Shown piece after piece: positions 1-10,114 of a stretch of DNA of 64,000 nucleotides. A model generated the notes under the pieces. It was not told the origin of the DNA and ran no database searches. It was given only the letters and a program-made list of their open reading frames with translations. The stretch is from positions 1 through 64,000 of the forward strand of contig JAFBAL010000028.1 of the NCBI GenBank assembly GCA_019247845.1. Direction: 5' to 3'. The position numbers were made by a program, and so were the translations under genes. Each line of letters opens with the position of its first letter. Positions within the stretch are counted from its first letter, which is position 1. Origin of the DNA: Alphaproteobacteria bacterium (GTDB taxonomy: Bacteria > Pseudomonadota > Alphaproteobacteria > Micropepsales > Micropepsaceae).

Positions 1-1
1 G

Positions 2-376
2 CTCAAGCCGCGCGCGAAAGTCGTCGCGATGGCGAACATGGGCGATTGCCCGACCCTGATGCTGAACGCGCCGGTACCCGCGGCGCGCAAGGTGCTGCAG
101 AAGGCGGGGCTGACCCTGGACGACATCGACCTGTTCGAGATCAACGAGGCCTTCTCGGTGGTCGCCGTATCATTAAAAAAAAAACTCAAGCTCGACCGCG
201 AGAAGGTGAACGTCAACGGCGGGGCGATGGCGCTGGGCCATCCCATCGGCGCGACCGGCTCCATCCTGATCGGCACGGTGCTGGACGAGCTCGAGCGCCG
301 CGGCCTGAAGCGCGGTCTGGTGACCATGTGCGCAGCGGGCGGAATGGCGCCCGCGATCGTCATCGAGCGCGTCTGA
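2..376 (+). CDS. Thiolase (acetyl-CoA acetyltransferase family), 3' end only
   Basis: This is the C-terminal part of a thiolase, cut by the left edge; the reading frame is open from base 2. Thiolases condense or cleave acyl-CoAs through paired Cys/His chemistry. The visible part holds NEAF, GHPIGATG with the catalytic His, and the C-terminal C-A-A-G-G segment carrying the second active-site Cys, so the preserved end looks functional. A run of ten A residues at 175-184 encodes a Lys-rich stretch between NEAF and the VNVNGG motif. It is unlike the surrounding G+C-rich codons and could be real or a homopolymer error, although the frame stays open. An acyl-CoA synthetase starts 4 bases downstream, suggesting a fatty-acid or aromatic-acid degradation operon. 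The substrate cannot be told from this fragment. Confidence 0.9.
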   Translation, partial: LKPRAKVVAMANMGDCPTLMLNAPVPAARKVLQKAGLTLDDIDLFEINEAFSVVAVSLKKKLKLDREKVNVNGGAMALGHPIGATGSILIGTVLDELERRGLKRGLVTMCAAGGMAPAIVIERV

Positions 377-380
377 CGCG

Positions 381-1880
381 ATGAACGAGATCCTCGAAGC
401 GCTGGCAAGGCTGACGCCGGAAACGAACCCGCCGTCGCTCGGCGCGTTGCTGGCCGAAACCGCGGCGCGCAAGGGCGAGCAATGGGCCGTGCGTTGCGGC
501 GACGAAACGCGCTCGTGGCGCGACCTGCACGGACGCACCAACCGCATAGCGCGCGGGCTCGCGCTGCGCGGCGTGAAGCACGGCGACTATCTCACCATCG
601 CGCTGCCCAACGGCATAGGCTTCATCGAGGCGTTCTATGCGGCGTGGAAGATCGGCGCCGTTCCGCAGCCGGTGTCGTGGCGCCTGCCGGTGAGCGAGAT
701 GAAGGCCATCGTCGATCTCGCGAATTCGCCCATCGTGATAGCCGACGCGCCGTTCGACATCGGCCGTCCGGTCGTCTCCATCGCCGATCTGCTGGCATTG
801 TCGGACGACGACGGCGATCTGCCCGATGCGGTCTCGCCCGCCTGGAAGGCGCCGACCTCGGGCGGCTCGACCGGGCGGCCGAAGCTGATCGTCGCCGGAC
901 AGCCCGGCGTGCGCATGGAAGCCGCCTGGACGCGCTGGCGCATCGCGGAAGACGACGTGGTGCTGATGCCCGGGCCGCTCTATCACAACGGGCCGATCGT
1001 CACCGCCTTTCCGGCGCTGTGGGTCGGCGCGCCGGTCGTGGTCATGCCGCGCTTCGACGCGGAAGAGACGCTGCGCCTGATCGAGAAGCATCGCGCGACA
1101 TGGGTCTATCTGGTGCCGACGATGATGAGCCGCATCTGGCGCCTGCCGGAAGAGACGCGCCGCAAATACGATCTTTCTTCGCTGAGGACGGTGTGGCACC
1201 TCGCGGCGCCCTGCCCGATCTGGCTGAAGGAGGAATGGATCGGCTGGCTGGGCCCCGACATCGTATGGGAGCTCTATGGCGGCACCGAAGGCGTCGCCGC
1301 GACCGTCATCAGCGACAAGGAATGGCTCGCGCACAGGGGCTCGGTCGGAAGCCCGACGCCGAACTCCGAGATCGAAGCCTTCGATGCCGGCGGCAGGATG
1401 CTGCCGCGCGGGGAGACCGGCGAGATATTCATGCGCCAGAAGCAGGGCCCGGCGACCTATCGCTATCTGGGCGCCGAGACGCGCGCGCTCGACGGCGGAT
1501 GGGAGTCCATCGGCGATATCGGCTGGGTCGACGCCGACGGCTATCTCTATCTGGCCGACCGCCGCACCGACATGATCCTGGTCGGCGGCGCCAACGTCTA
1601 TCCGGCCGAGGTGGAAGCCGCCATCGACGAACACCCCCTGGTGCTGTCGAGCTGCGTGATCGGCATTCCCGACGACGATCTGGGCAACCGCGTGCACGCC
1701 ATCGTGCAGCCGCGCGCCGGGCTGACGCGCGACGCGCTCGACGCGCACCTCGCCGAACGCCTGGTCGCCTACAAGCGCCCGCGCGGCGTCGAATTCGTCG
1801 ACAGCCCGCTGCGCGACGACGCAGGAAAGGTGCGGCGCTCCCAGCTTCGCGAAGAACGCATCGCCGCCCTAAAGTCATAA
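381..1880 (+). CDS. AMP-dependent acyl-CoA synthetase/ligase (ANL superfamily)
   Basis: This is a 499-residue ANL-superfamily enzyme that should adenylate a carboxylic acid and transfer it to CoA. The phosphate-binding loop T-S-G-G-S-T-G-R-P-K is near residue 155, a Y-G-G-T-E motif near 300, and the G-D-I-G-W-V-D hinge region followed by D-R-R-T-D-M-I-L-V-G-G near 375-395. The C-terminal catalytic Lys region (G-K-V-R-R) lies close to the end. The length is slightly below the usual 510-560 residues but all core motifs are present. It follows the thiolase by 4 bases, so both probably serve activation and breakdown of an acyl substrate. The acid is not predictable from sequence alone. Confidence 0.9.
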   Translation: MNEILEALARLTPETNPPSLGALLAETAARKGEQWAVRCGDETRSWRDLHGRTNRIARGLALRGVKHGDYLTIALPNGIGFIEAFYAAWKIGAVPQPVSWRLPVSEMKAIVDLANSPIVIADAPFDIGRPVVSIADLLALSDDDGDLPDAVSPAWKAPTSGGSTGRPKLIVAGQPGVRMEAAWTRWRIAEDDVVLMPGPLYHNGPIVTAFPALWVGAPVVVMPRFDAEETLRLIEKHRATWVYLVPTMMSRIWRLPEETRRKYDLSSLRTVWHLAAPCPIWLKEEWIGWLGPDIVWELYGGTEGVAATVISDKEWLAHRGSVGSPTPNSEIEAFDAGGRMLPRGETGEIFMRQKQGPATYRYLGAETRALDGGWESIGDIGWVDADGYLYLADRRTDMILVGGANVYPAEVEAAIDEHPLVLSSCVIGIPDDDLGNRVHAIVQPRAGLTRDALDAHLAERLVAYKRPRGVEFVDSPLRDDAGKVRRSQLREERIAALKS

Positions 1881-1957
1881 TATTTCTGTGGCTTTTCAGT
1901 CCCGGCGCGCTCACACTCCCATTCCAGCGGACCGTCAGAGTCCGCTTGGGAGGAAGC

Positions 1958-2101
1958 ATGGCGCTGGTTCATACGCATGAGCCGTGTCGGTCGAGCGACC
2001 GGGCGCTGGTCGGATTGGCGGTGCTGGTCTGCGCCGTCATCGCCGCGGCGGTGCCGATCCTGAAGTTCTGCGTGGATTGCTGCTTCGCCGTTTTCCAGTA
2101 G
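1958..2101 (+). CDS. Small membrane protein (47 aa), unrecognised
   Basis: This short reading frame has an ATG preceded by a strong GGGAGGA ribosome-binding site at 1948-1954. It encodes a polar N-terminus of about 17 residues and then one hydrophobic segment rich in Ala, Val and Leu (about residues 18-37), ending in a Cys-containing tail. No family is recognised. It lies between the acyl-CoA synthetase and the efflux operon on the same strand. A single-span membrane microprotein is the simplest reading. The main doubt is its small size. Confidence 0.5.
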   Translation: MALVHTHEPCRSSDRALVGLAVLVCAVIAAAVPILKFCVDCCFAVFQ

Positions 2102-2263
2102 GCAGTAGCCACCGGCAACTTCGCGGACAGTTCACGGGCTGCGGAATCGTTCCCGCCCGGCCTGAAAAAATTGTGTTCCGAACCTAACTTATTGCAGTTG
2201 CGAAGGGCCGCCGGATCGTGTCGGATGGCCGGGCACCGCCATTCGTATCCGGCTTTGATTTCA

Positions 2264-3397
2264 ATGACAGTTCGCAGTATTTCGATCCTCTGCCTTGGCG
2301 GAGCTCTGCTTCTCTCGGGATGCGGTCAGGGACAACAGAAGTCCATGCAACGCCCGCCGCCCGAGGTGGGCGTGGTCGTCGTCAAGACCGAGCCCGCGCA
2401 GCTCACCGCCGTGCTGCCGGGCCGCACCTCGCCCTATGAGGTGTCCGATATACGCCCGCAGGTCGGTGGATTGCTGAAGGCGCGCCTTTTCACCGAAGGC
2501 GCGATCGTCCGCAAAGGCCAGCCGCTCTATCAGATCGATCCCGCGCCCTACAAGGCGGCGTACGACAATGCGGTGGCGGTGCTCGTCGCGGCGAAGGCGA
2601 AAGCGGTGCGCTATGCCGCGCTGGTGAAGCAGAACGCGATCGCGCCGCAGCTCTACGACGACACCGTCGCCGCTTATAAGCAGGCGGCGGCGAACGTCGA
2701 GACCGCGCGGATCAATCTCGGCTACACGCGGATCACGGCGCCGATCGCGGGCCGCATCGGGCGCTCCGCGGTAACGCAGGGCGCGCTGCTCACCGCCGAC
2801 CAGACGACGCCGCTCGCCACCATCCAGACGCTCGACCCGATCTATGTCGACATCACGCAGTCGAGCAGCGAGGTGCTGGCGCTGAAGCTCGCCATGCAGC
2901 ACGGCAACGTCAACTCCGAGCCGTCCGACGCGCCGGCGACGCTGACGCTCGACAACGGCACGAAATACGCGCTTGAGGGCAAGCTGCAGTTCAGCGAGGT
3001 CAATGTCGACGAGACGACGGGCGCCGTGACCTTGCGCGCCATTTTCCCCAATCCGCACGGCATCCTGCTGCCCGGCATGTTCGTGCGCGCCACCATCGTC
3101 GAAGGCGTCGAGCAGCGGGCCATCCTCGTGCCGCAGCAGGGCATCGGCCGCAACGAGAAGGGCGATCCCACGGCGCTGGTCGTCGACGACAAGAACGTTG
3201 CGCGGCTGAAGCTGCTCAAGACCTCGCGCGCCATCGGCGACCGGTGGCTGGTGACCGACGGGCTCAAAGCGGGCGACCGGCTGATCGTCGAGGGTCTGCA
3301 GAAGGCGGCGCCGGATGCGCCCGTGCATCCCGTGCCCGCCTCCATCGTCAAGCCCGCGATGGGCGCAACGCCGCCCGCCAAGCTCAAGGGTGCCTGA
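2264..3397 (+). CDS. RND efflux periplasmic adaptor (membrane fusion protein), lipoprotein
   Basis: This 377-residue adaptor would link an inner-membrane RND pump to an outer-membrane channel. I chose the ATG at 2264 over upstream in-frame starts because it gives a clean lipoprotein signal ending in L-L-S-G-C with Cys20. A barrel-sandwich half follows (R-T-S-P-Y-E-V then R-P-Q-V-G-G-L-L), then the helical hairpin, the second lipoyl half ([11 protein letters not shown]) and the beta-barrel and membrane-proximal domains, as in AcrA/MexA. Its stop overlaps the start of the pump gene (TGATG), so the two are translationally coupled. No TolC-like gene lies in the window, so the outer-membrane partner must be encoded elsewhere. 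Substrate unknown. Confidence 0.93.
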   Translation: MTVRSISILCLGGALLLSGCGQGQQKSMQRPPPEVGVVVVKTEPAQLTAVLPGRTSPYEVSDIRPQVGGLLKARLFTEGAIVRKGQPLYQIDPAPYKAAYDNAVAVLVAAKAKAVRYAALVKQNAIAPQLYDDTVAAYKQAAANVETARINLGYTRITAPIAGRIGRSAVTQGALLTADQTTPLATIQTLDPIYVDITQSSSEVLALKLAMQHGNVNSEPSDAPATLTLDNGTKYALEGKLQFSEVNVDETTGAVTLRAIFPNPHGILLPGMFVRATIVEGVEQRAILVPQQGIGRNEKGDPTALVVDDKNVARLKLLKTSRAIGDRWLVTDGLKAGDRLIVEGLQKAAPDAPVHPVPASIVKPAMGATPPAKLKGA

Positions 3398-6300
3398 TGG
3401 GCCTGTCGCAGTTCTTCATCGAGCGGCCGGTCTTTGCCTGGGTGATCGCGATCGTGATCGCGCTTCTGGGCATCCTTGCGACCCAGACCTTGCCGATCAC
3501 GCAATATCCCACCATCGCGCCGCCGGCGGTGACCATCGTCGCCAGCTATCCCGGCGCCGCGGCGGAGACGGTGCAGAACTCGGTTACCCAGGTCATCGAG
3601 CAGCAGCTGACCGGCGTCGACAACCTTCTCTATTTCTCGTCTTCGAGCAGCTCGGACGGCTCGGTCTCCATCACCGCGACCTTTGCGCCGGGCACCAATC
3701 CCGACATCGCCCAGGTGCAGGTGCAGAACAAGGTGCAGCAGGCGCTGCCGATCCTGCCGCAGGAGGTGCAGCAGCAGGGCGTGGTGGTGCTCAAGTCTCA
3801 GAGCGCCTTCCTGCTGGTCGTGGCGCTCTATGACGACAGCGGACGCTACACCAATATCGACATCTCGGACTTCATCGCCACCAAGCTGGTCGATCCGATC
3901 AGCCGCGTCTCCGGCGTCGGCCAGGCGCGCGTGTTCGGCTCGCCTTACGCGATGCGCATCTGGCTGGATCCGTTCAAGCTGAACAGCTTCGCGCTGACGC
4001 CGGTCGACGTGCGCAATGCCGTGCTGGCGCAGAACGTCCAGGTCTCGGCCGGCGAGCTGGGCGCGCAGCCTACGGTCAAGGGCCAGCAGCTCGACGCGAC
4101 GGTCACCGCGCAGTCGCGGCTCGAAACGCCCGAGCAGTTCCGCAACATCGTGCTCAGGACCAGCACCACCGGCGCAGTGGTGCGCCTGAAGGACGTCGCG
4201 CGCGTCGAGCTGGGCGCGCAGAGCTATGCGGTGGTCAGCCGCATGAACGGCAAGCCCGCCGCCGGCATCGCCATCCAGCTAGCGCCCGGCGCCAACGCGC
4301 TCAAGACCGCCGACGCCGTCAAGGCCAAGGCGGCCGAGCTGTCCTCGACCTTCCCGCCGGGGGTCAAGCTCGCCTTCCCGGTCGACAACACGACCTTCAT
4401 CCGGTTGTCGATCAACGACGTGATCAAGACGCTGGTCGAGGCGACGATCCTGGTCATCGTCGTGATGTTCCTGTTCCTGCAGAACTGGCGCACGACCCTG
4501 ATCCCGGCGATCGCCGTGCCCGTCGTCCTGCTCGGCACCTTCGCGGTGCTGGCCGCTTTCGGCTATTCGATCAACACGCTCACAATGTTCGCGCTGGTGC
4601 TGGCCATCGGCTTGCTTGTCGACGACGCCATCGTGGTGGTCGAGAACGTCGAGCGCCTGATGCGCGAGGAAGGCCTGTCGCCCAAGGACGCCACAAAGAA
4701 GTCGATGCAGGAGATAACCGGCGCGCTGATCGGCATCGCGCTTGTGCTGTCGGCCGTGTTCCTGCCGATGGCGTTCTTCGGCGGATCCACCGGCGTCATC
4801 TACCGCCAGTTCTCGGTCACCATCGTCTCGGCCATGGTGCTTTCGATCACCGTGGCCTTGATCCTGACCCCCGCGTTGTGCGCCACCCTGCTCAAGCCGG
4901 TCCCCAAGGGCGGCGAGCATATCCACGGCCGCTTCTTCAACTGGTTCAACGACACCTTCGAATACGGCCGCGACCGCTATCACCGCGCGCTGGAGCGGTT
5001 CCTGGGCTGGGTGACGCCGGCATTGGCGATCTATGGCGCGATCATCGTCGTGCTGATCCTTCTGTTCCTGCGCCTTCCGACGGCGTTCCTGCCCGAAGAG
5101 GACCAGGGCACGATCCTGACCCAGATCACGCTGCCCGTCGGGGCCACGCAGTCGCGCACGCTCGCCGTCGCCAAGCAGGTCGAGCATTACTACATGGTCG
5201 ACGAGCAGAAGAACGCCGAGACCACCTTCATCGTCGCGGGCTTCAGCTTCGCGGGCGCTGGACAGAACTCGGGCATCGCCTTCGTGCACCTGCGGCCGTG
5301 GAACGAGCGCTCGGGAACGGCGAACCACGCGCAAGGCATCGTGCAGCGCGCGATGGGGCATTTCTCCAAATTCCGCGACGCGATGGTCTTCGCGCTCGTG
5401 CCCCCCGCGGTGCAGGAGCTGGGCCAGTCGTCCGGCTTCGACGTCGAGATGGAGGACCGCGGCAATCTCGGCCATGCCGGGCTGATGAAGGCGCGCAACC
5501 AGTTCCTGGGGCTGGCCGCGAAGGACCCGCTGCTCGCGGGCGTGCGGCCGAACGGCCTGGACGACACCGCCCAGCTTCACATCGACATCGACAAGGACAA
5601 GGCCACCGCGCTCGGCCTGGCGCTCACCGACGTCGACAGCACCCTGAGCGCGGCCTGGGGCGGCGCCTTCATCAACGACTTCGTCGACCGCGGCCGCGTG
5701 AAGCAGGTCTATATGCAGGCCGACGCGCCCTATCGCATGGTGCCGGACGATCTCTATCGCTGGTACGTGCGCAATTCGGCGGGCGAGATGACGCCGTTCT
5801 CGTCCTTCGCCAGCTATCACTGGACGCTCGGCCCCGCCAAGCTCGAGCGCTTCAACGGCGTCGGCTCGCTGGAGCTGCAAGGCACGCCGGCGCCGGGCCA
5901 AAGCTCGGGCACCGCGATGGCGGAGGTCGAGAAGCTGTTCCAGCAGCTGCCCAAAGGCGTCGGCCTGGAGTGGACCGGCCTCTCCTTCCAGGAGCGCCAG
6001 GCCGGATCGCAGACCGCGGCGCTCTATGCGATCTCGGCGCTGGTCGTCTTCCTCCTGCTGGCGGCGTTGTATGAGAGCTGGTCGATCCCGCTGTCGGTGA
6101 TGCTGGTCATCCCGCTCGGCATCGTCGGCGCGATCCTGGCCGCAACCCTGCGCGGGCTCTACAACGACATCTATTTCCAGGTCGGTCTGCTCACCACCAT
6201 GGGACTTTCGGCGAAGAACGCGATCCTGATCGTCGAGTTCGCGGTGGACGCGCAGAAACGCGGAGACTCGATCCGCGACGCCGCCGTCGAAGGCGCCCGG

Positions 6301-6498
6301 CTGCGTCTGCGACCCATTCTGATGACGTCGCTCGCCTTCATCGCCGGCGTCATCCCGCTCGCGGTCTCGACCGGCGCCGGCGCCGCCAGCCAGAACGACA
6401 TCGGCACCGGCGTCATCGGCGGCATGCTGTCGGCCACGGCGCTGGCGATCTTCTTCGTGCCGCTGTTCTACGAGATCGTGCGCGAGCGGCTGGGCTAG
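3397..6498 (+). CDS. RND multidrug efflux pump, HAE1 family
   Basis: This 1,033-residue inner-membrane proton/drug antiporter has AcrB length. The start at 3397 overlaps the adaptor stop and gives the typical HAE1 N-terminus, in which a short amphipathic helix ([10 protein letters not shown]) precedes TM1. The proton-relay residues are present: paired Asp409-Asp410 in TM4 ([13 protein letters not shown]) and Lys940 in TM10 ([12 protein letters not shown]), matching AcrB numbering closely. Two large periplasmic porter loops separate the TM1-6 and TM7-12 halves. With the upstream adaptor it forms an AcrAB-like pair. No dedicated TetR repressor is adjacent, so regulation is not apparent. Substrates, likely amphiphilic compounds, are not predictable. 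Confidence 0.95.
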   Translation: MGLSQFFIERPVFAWVIAIVIALLGILATQTLPITQYPTIAPPAVTIVASYPGAAAETVQNSVTQVIEQQLTGVDNLLYFSSSSSSDGSVSITATFAPGTNPDIAQVQVQNKVQQALPILPQEVQQQGVVVLKSQSAFLLVVALYDDSGRYTNIDISDFIATKLVDPISRVSGVGQARVFGSPYAMRIWLDPFKLNSFALTPVDVRNAVLAQNVQVSAGELGAQPTVKGQQLDATVTAQSRLETPEQFRNIVLRTSTTGAVVRLKDVARVELGAQSYAVVSRMNGKPAAGIAIQLAPGANALKTADAVKAKAAELSSTFPPGVKLAFPVDNTTFIRLSINDVIKTLVEATILVIVVMFLFLQNWRTTLIPAIAVPVVLLGTFAVLAAFGYSINTLTMFALVLAIGLLVDDAIVVVENVERLMREEGLSPKDATKKSMQEITGALIGIALVLSAVFLPMAFFGGSTGVIYRQFSVTIVSAMVLSITVALILTPALCATLLKPVPKGGEHIHGRFFNWFNDTFEYGRDRYHRALERFLGWVTPALAIYGAIIVVLILLFLRLPTAFLPEEDQGTILTQITLPVGATQSRTLAVAKQVEHYYMVDEQKNAETTFIVAGFSFAGAGQNSGIAFVHLRPWNERSGTANHAQGIVQRAMGHFSKFRDAMVFALVPPAVQELGQSSGFDVEMEDRGNLGHAGLMKARNQFLGLAAKDPLLAGVRPNGLDDTAQLHIDIDKDKATALGLALTDVDSTLSAAWGGAFINDFVDRGRVKQVYMQADAPYRMVPDDLYRWYVRNSAGEMTPFSSFASYHWTLGPAKLERFNGVGSLELQGTPAPGQSSGTAMAEVEKLFQQLPKGVGLEWTGLSFQERQAGSQTAALYAISALVVFLLLAALYESWSIPLSVMLVIPLGIVGAILAATLRGLYNDIYFQVGLLTTMGLSAKNAILIVEFAVDAQKRGDSIRDAAVEGARLRLRPILMTSLAFIAGVIPLAVSTGAGAASQNDIGTGVIGGMLSATALAIFFVPLFYEIVRERLG

Positions 6499-6537
6499 GG
6501 AACAACTGCCGCCGGCAGCCGTTGTGGTTCGATACCC

Positions 6538-7566
6538 ATGCGAGCGCAAACCGCACTCACGATCAGAACCGCCGTCATCTGGGTGAGCGTGGTCAGCGCC
6601 GCGTTCCTGCTGTGGGAATTGCGGTCGGCGCTCGCGATCGCGTTCGCCGCCGTACTCGTCGCCATCCTGCTGCGCGTGATCATGCGGCTGCTGTGCCGCA
6701 TTCCCTTTCTGGGCGAGGCGATGGGGCTGACGCTGGCGGTGATCCTCATCGTCGCCACCGTTGCCTTGTCCGCCGTGGTGTTCGGCGCCAGTGCCGCGGG
6801 GCAGCTCCAGCTCGTCGCGCAGCGCATCGGTTCCGGCGTCGCCACCGTGGAGCAATACCTGCGCGACCAGCACATGGGCGCCCTCGTCGACACCCTGCGC
6901 CGCCGCGGCAGCGACATGGCCGCGGCGCTGTCCGCGGGCGTGCCGGAATTGGTCTTGAGCGCGCTCGAAGGCGGGATCGTCCTGTTCGTCAGCGCGCTCT
7001 ATTTCTCGGCGTCGCCCGATACCTATCGCGTCGGTGCCGCGCAGCTGTTCGGACCGAAGCTGTTCGACAAGGCGTCGGAGGGTCTGGAGCTGATCGGGAC
7101 CTCGCTCAGGCTGTGGCTCATGGCCCAGATGATCGTGATGGCCGTCGTCGCGATCGCCACCTCCATCGCGCTTTGGCTGGTCGGCGTTCCCGGCGCGCTC
7201 GCCTTGGGGGCCGTCGCGGGCCTCGCCGAGTTCGTCCCCTATTTCGGACCCTTCGTCGCGGCGGTACCCGCCCTCTTCGCGGCGCTGACGGTCGGCTTGG
7301 ATACGATGTGGCTCGCCGCCGGCGTCTATCTCGGCATCCATCTCCTGGAAGGCTATGTGCTCGCGCCGTTGCTCGAGCGGTACTTCCTGCGCATCCCGCC
7401 ATCGCTCGTCTTGATCGGAATCCTGATGAGCGGGATGGTTCTCGGGCCCATGGGATTCGTCATCGCGGCGCCCTTGACCGTTGCGCTCTTCACGGCGGTG
7501 AAAGTCTTCTACGTCCGCGACGCGCTCAAGACGGACACCGAGATTCCGGATTCGAGCCCGATCTGA
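6538..7566 (+). CDS. AI-2E family transporter (PerM/YdiK-like permease)
   Basis: This 342-residue polytopic membrane protein has the profile of the AI-2E exporter family: paired N-terminal hydrophobic segments, a central soluble stretch (about residues 95-160), and a C-terminal block of five or more helices with a Gly/Pro-rich region (L-V-G-V-P-G-A-L-A-L-G then E-F-V-P-Y-F-G-P), which is typical of the family. Members have been linked to export of autoinducer-2 or small solutes, or to Na+/H+ exchange; which applies here is unknown. It begins 40 bases after the RND pump and could be co-transcribed. Its 3' end overlaps the convergent transporter gene by 41 bases. Confidence 0.85.
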   Translation: MRAQTALTIRTAVIWVSVVSAAFLLWELRSALAIAFAAVLVAILLRVIMRLLCRIPFLGEAMGLTLAVILIVATVALSAVVFGASAAGQLQLVAQRIGSGVATVEQYLRDQHMGALVDTLRRRGSDMAAALSAGVPELVLSALEGGIVLFVSALYFSASPDTYRVGAAQLFGPKLFDKASEGLELIGTSLRLWLMAQMIVMAVVAIATSIALWLVGVPGALALGAVAGLAEFVPYFGPFVAAVPALFAALTVGLDTMWLAAGVYLGIHLLEGYVLAPLLERYFLRIPPSLVLIGILMSGMVLGPMGFVIAAPLTVALFTAVKVFYVRDALKTDTEIPDSSPI

Positions 7567-8887
7567 GCGTCGCGTCGGCCCCGGCCTCTATCCCGCGCGC
7601 CCACGGAACCAGACACAAGAGAAGCGCGCCCGACAGCGCCGCCAGGACCCCGGTGACGACGAAGAAGGTCGCCGGCGTCATCGTGCTCCAGAGCGAGCCG
7701 ACGCCGCCTGCGGCGAGATTGCCGAAGAACGCGGCGACGAACCAGGCCGCGATGGCGGTGGCGGCAAAGCCGCGCGGCGCCAGCCTTCCGAACAGCCCAA
7801 GGCCCACCGGCAGGATGAAGAGCTCTCCGGTCGTGTAGACGAGGAAGAACAGCACCAGCCAGAGCCAGTTCGCGCGCTCCGGCCCTGCCCACGCCGCGAC
7901 CGAGGCGAGCAGAAGATAAGAGAGGGCGACGACGAAGCCGCCCGTCGCCATCTTGGCCAAGGTGCTCTGCGCGCGTCCGCGCCGCGCCGCGCGCGCCCAC
8001 CACGCGACGATGACGGGCGTGAACAGGAAGATCATCAACGGGTTCAGGGACTGGAACCAGGTCATCGGGACCTGGAACGCAGCGCCGACGTGGCGGTCGA
8101 TGCCGCTGTCGGCCCATAGCGCGATCGTGTTGCCCGACTGCTCATAGGCCGCGCGGAAGATCACGACGATGGCGATCACCGAGGCGAGCAGGAGATAGGT
8201 GCCGGGCGCGGTTCGCGTCTGCGCTGCCGTTTGCCCATCGAGCGCGGGCGCGGCGGACGTCACCGTTTCGGCATCGGACCTCGGCAGATAGCGTCCGCCG
8301 CCGAGATAGGTGAGAAGCCCGATCATCATGCCGATGCCGGCGAGCGCGAAGCCCCAATGCCAGCCGTAGAGCTCGCCCACCGTGCCGCAGACGAACGGCG
8401 CCAGGAACGCGCCCAGGTTCACGCCCACATAATAGACGTTGTAGGCCGTGGCCCGCCTGGGATCGCCGGGCGCATAGAGATAGTTGATCTGGCTGGCGAG
8501 GCTGGGCAGGAACAACCCGTTGCCGATCACGATGGTGGCGAGCGCCGGATAGAACAGCGGCTCGAACGCCATCATGAAATGGCCGAACGCCATGATCGAC
8601 GCGCCCAGGATCACCGCGCGCCTGCGCCCCAGCCAGTGGTCCGAGATCGCGCCGCCGATGAGCGGCGTGAAATATACGAACGACGAATAGATGCCGTAGA
8701 TATAGGACGAATGCGCCTGGCCGATCAGCAGCTCCTTGGTCATGTAATAGACCAGCAGCGCGCGCATGCCGAAGAAGGAGAACTGGCTCCACATCTCGGT
8801 CAGGAACAGGATGGTGAGGCCGCGCGGATGGCCGAACCAGTCGTGGCCGTCGCTCATGGGAGTGGCTGCGTCATCCATGCCGCTCAT
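7526..8887 (-). CDS. POT/PTR-family peptide MFS transporter
   Basis: This is a 453-residue, roughly 12-helix major facilitator of the proton-coupled oligopeptide transporter type. The ATG at 8887 overlaps the stop of the upstream dehydrogenase gene (ATGA), so the pair is coupled. The N-terminus shows the POT signature context (L-T-E-M-W-S-Q-F-S-F-F-G-M-R-A-L-L), and conserved Y-N-V-Y-Y-V-G-V-N-L-G-A-F and W-F-V-A-A-F-F-G-N-L-A-A-G-G segments follow. The canonical proton-coupling ExxER motif reads E31-M-W-S34-Q35, so the second Glu and the Arg are replaced. Beside a D-amino-acid dehydrogenase, an M81 peptidase and MlrB-like hydrolases, import of small peptides, possibly D-residue-containing, is the likely role. 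MlrD of mlr clusters is also a peptide-type transporter. Confidence 0.85.
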   Translation of the reverse strand: MSGMDDAATPMSDGHDWFGHPRGLTILFLTEMWSQFSFFGMRALLVYYMTKELLIGQAHSSYIYGIYSSFVYFTPLIGGAISDHWLGRRRAVILGASIMAFGHFMMAFEPLFYPALATIVIGNGLFLPSLASQINYLYAPGDPRRATAYNVYYVGVNLGAFLAPFVCGTVGELYGWHWGFALAGIGMMIGLLTYLGGGRYLPRSDAETVTSAAPALDGQTAAQTRTAPGTYLLLASVIAIVVIFRAAYEQSGNTIALWADSGIDRHVGAAFQVPMTWFQSLNPLMIFLFTPVIVAWWARAARRGRAQSTLAKMATGGFVVALSYLLLASVAAWAGPERANWLWLVLFFLVYTTGELFILPVGLGLFGRLAPRGFAATAIAAWFVAAFFGNLAAGGVGSLWSTMTPATFFVVTGVLAALSGALLLCLVPWARGIEAGADATLRSGSNPESRCPS

Positions 8888-10026
8888 GCGATATCCTTGA
8901 GCGGCCGGGCGAACCGCGCCGGCGAAAGCTCTGCGGTGGAGATCTGCGCCAGGCTTTCGTCCGGCGCCTGCCCACGCAGCAGCGCCGCGGCGAGCCTGGC
9001 CGCGGCGGGCGCGGTCTGGATGCCGTAGCCGCCTTGCCCCGCGAGCCAGAAGAAGCCCGGCGCCGCCGCGTCGAAGCCGATGACGGGAGAGCGGTCGGGC
9101 GCGAAGGAGCGCAAGCCCGCCCACCGCTTGCGCAGGCGGCGGATCGTCAAACTCGTCGCACGTTCCACGCGATCGACTGCGATGGCGACATCCATCTCGT
9201 CAGGTTGCACGTCGCAGGCTTCGACCGGCGTCTCGTCCGCCGGCGAGATCAGCAGCAGACCGGCGTCCGGCTTCAAGTAGAATGTCTCGTCGATGTCGAT
9301 GACCATCGGCCAGCGCGCGCTTTCGGTGCCCTCGGGCAGATCGACCAGGGCCGCCGTGCGCCGGCGCGGCTGGATGCCCAGCGGCGCCACGCCGGCAAGT
9401 TCCGCGACCGCGTCCGCCCAGGCGCCGGCCGCATCGACGACCACGGGCGCGCGGAAACTGCGCTCGCCGGTCTCGACGTGCCACAGGCCGCTTCGCCGCG
9501 TCAGCGCGCGCGCCTGCGCGTTCACCGCGAGCGTCCCGCCCGCGGCGCGGAAGCGGCGCAGATATCCCTGATGAAGCGCCGCCACGTCCACGTCGGCCGC
9601 GTCGCCTTCCAGGATCGCGGCCGCGACGCTTTCGGGGCGCAGGATCGGACACAGGCACAGGGCCGCATCGCGCGTGATGCGCCGCACTTGGCCGGTCATG
9701 TCGGCATTGGCGGCAAAGGATTCCAGGCGCGCGAGCTGATCCTGGCGCGCGACGTGCAGCGCGCCGCGCGCCTGCACCAGCGGATGCTCTGCGAAGCCTT
9801 CCGGCGGCGCGAAGAAGAAATCGCGGCTTGCGCGCGACAACGCCCGGACCGCCGCGTTGCCGTAGCTTTCGGAGAACAGCGCGGCGGAGCGCCCCGTCGA
9901 ATGATAACCTGGGAATTCTTCGCGCTCGAGAAGCGCGGTGCGATGCGTGGAGGCGAGCTCCGCCGCGACCGAGGCGCCCGCGATCCCTGCACCGATGACG
10001 ACGATGTCGAAGCTCTCCGTGCTCAT
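8884..10026 (-). CDS. FAD-dependent D-amino-acid dehydrogenase (DauA-like, DAO superfamily)
   Basis: This 380-residue flavoprotein would oxidatively deaminate amino acids to keto acids. The N-terminal dinucleotide fold G12-x-G14-x-x-G17 is followed by the acidic residue of the FAD ribose site (L-L-E-R-E-E). The pattern Y-H-S-T-G-R-S-A-A, then A-L-H-Q-G-Y-L-R, S-F-Y-L-K-P-D-A-G-like segments, and the C-terminal G-Q-G-G-Y-G-I-Q-T closely follow D-arginine dehydrogenase (DauA) of Pseudomonas as I recall it, so a D-amino-acid substrate is more likely than glycine or sarcosine. It is the first gene of a minus-strand pair with the peptide transporter and is divergent from the M81 peptidase, which fits catabolism of D-residues freed from peptides. 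Substrate specificity is inferred. Confidence 0.85.
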   Translation of the reverse strand: MSTESFDIVVIGAGIAGASVAAELASTHRTALLEREEFPGYHSTGRSAALFSESYGNAAVRALSRASRDFFFAPPEGFAEHPLVQARGALHVARQDQLARLESFAANADMTGQVRRITRDAALCLCPILRPESVAAAILEGDAADVDVAALHQGYLRRFRAAGGTLAVNAQARALTRRSGLWHVETGERSFRAPVVVDAAGAWADAVAELAGVAPLGIQPRRRTAALVDLPEGTESARWPMVIDIDETFYLKPDAGLLLISPADETPVEACDVQPDEMDVAIAVDRVERATSLTIRRLRKRWAGLRSFAPDRSPVIGFDAAAPGFFWLAGQGGYGIQTAPAAARLAAALLRGQAPDESLAQISTAELSPARFARPLKDIA

Positions 10027-10114
10027 CGGGCGGGTGATGCTCTCGGGCGAAACGCGGTTGAATCGACAATCGTTTTACTTTACAGAAATTTTTTTCTCAA
10101 TTGGAAAATCGGCC
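10027..10114. promoter_or_regulatory. Divergent promoter region, dehydrogenase / M81 peptidase
   Basis: This 88-base gap separates two divergent starts. Its right half is strikingly A+T-rich compared with the rest of the locus, including TTTTACT and a run of seven T, which suits promoter elements for either direction. The same TTTTACT heptamer occurs in the XRE/TonB-receptor gap near 12450, so shared control by the XRE-cupin regulator is possible but unproven. Confidence 0.5.

Noticed and set aside
4279-7341. Open reading frame of about 1,020 codons on the minus strand across the RND pump
   Set aside because: It is antisense to an unmistakable RND pump and permease, its product is a low-complexity Arg/Asp/Gln/Gly-rich string, and it has no ribosome-binding site. 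High G+C third positions create such frames.
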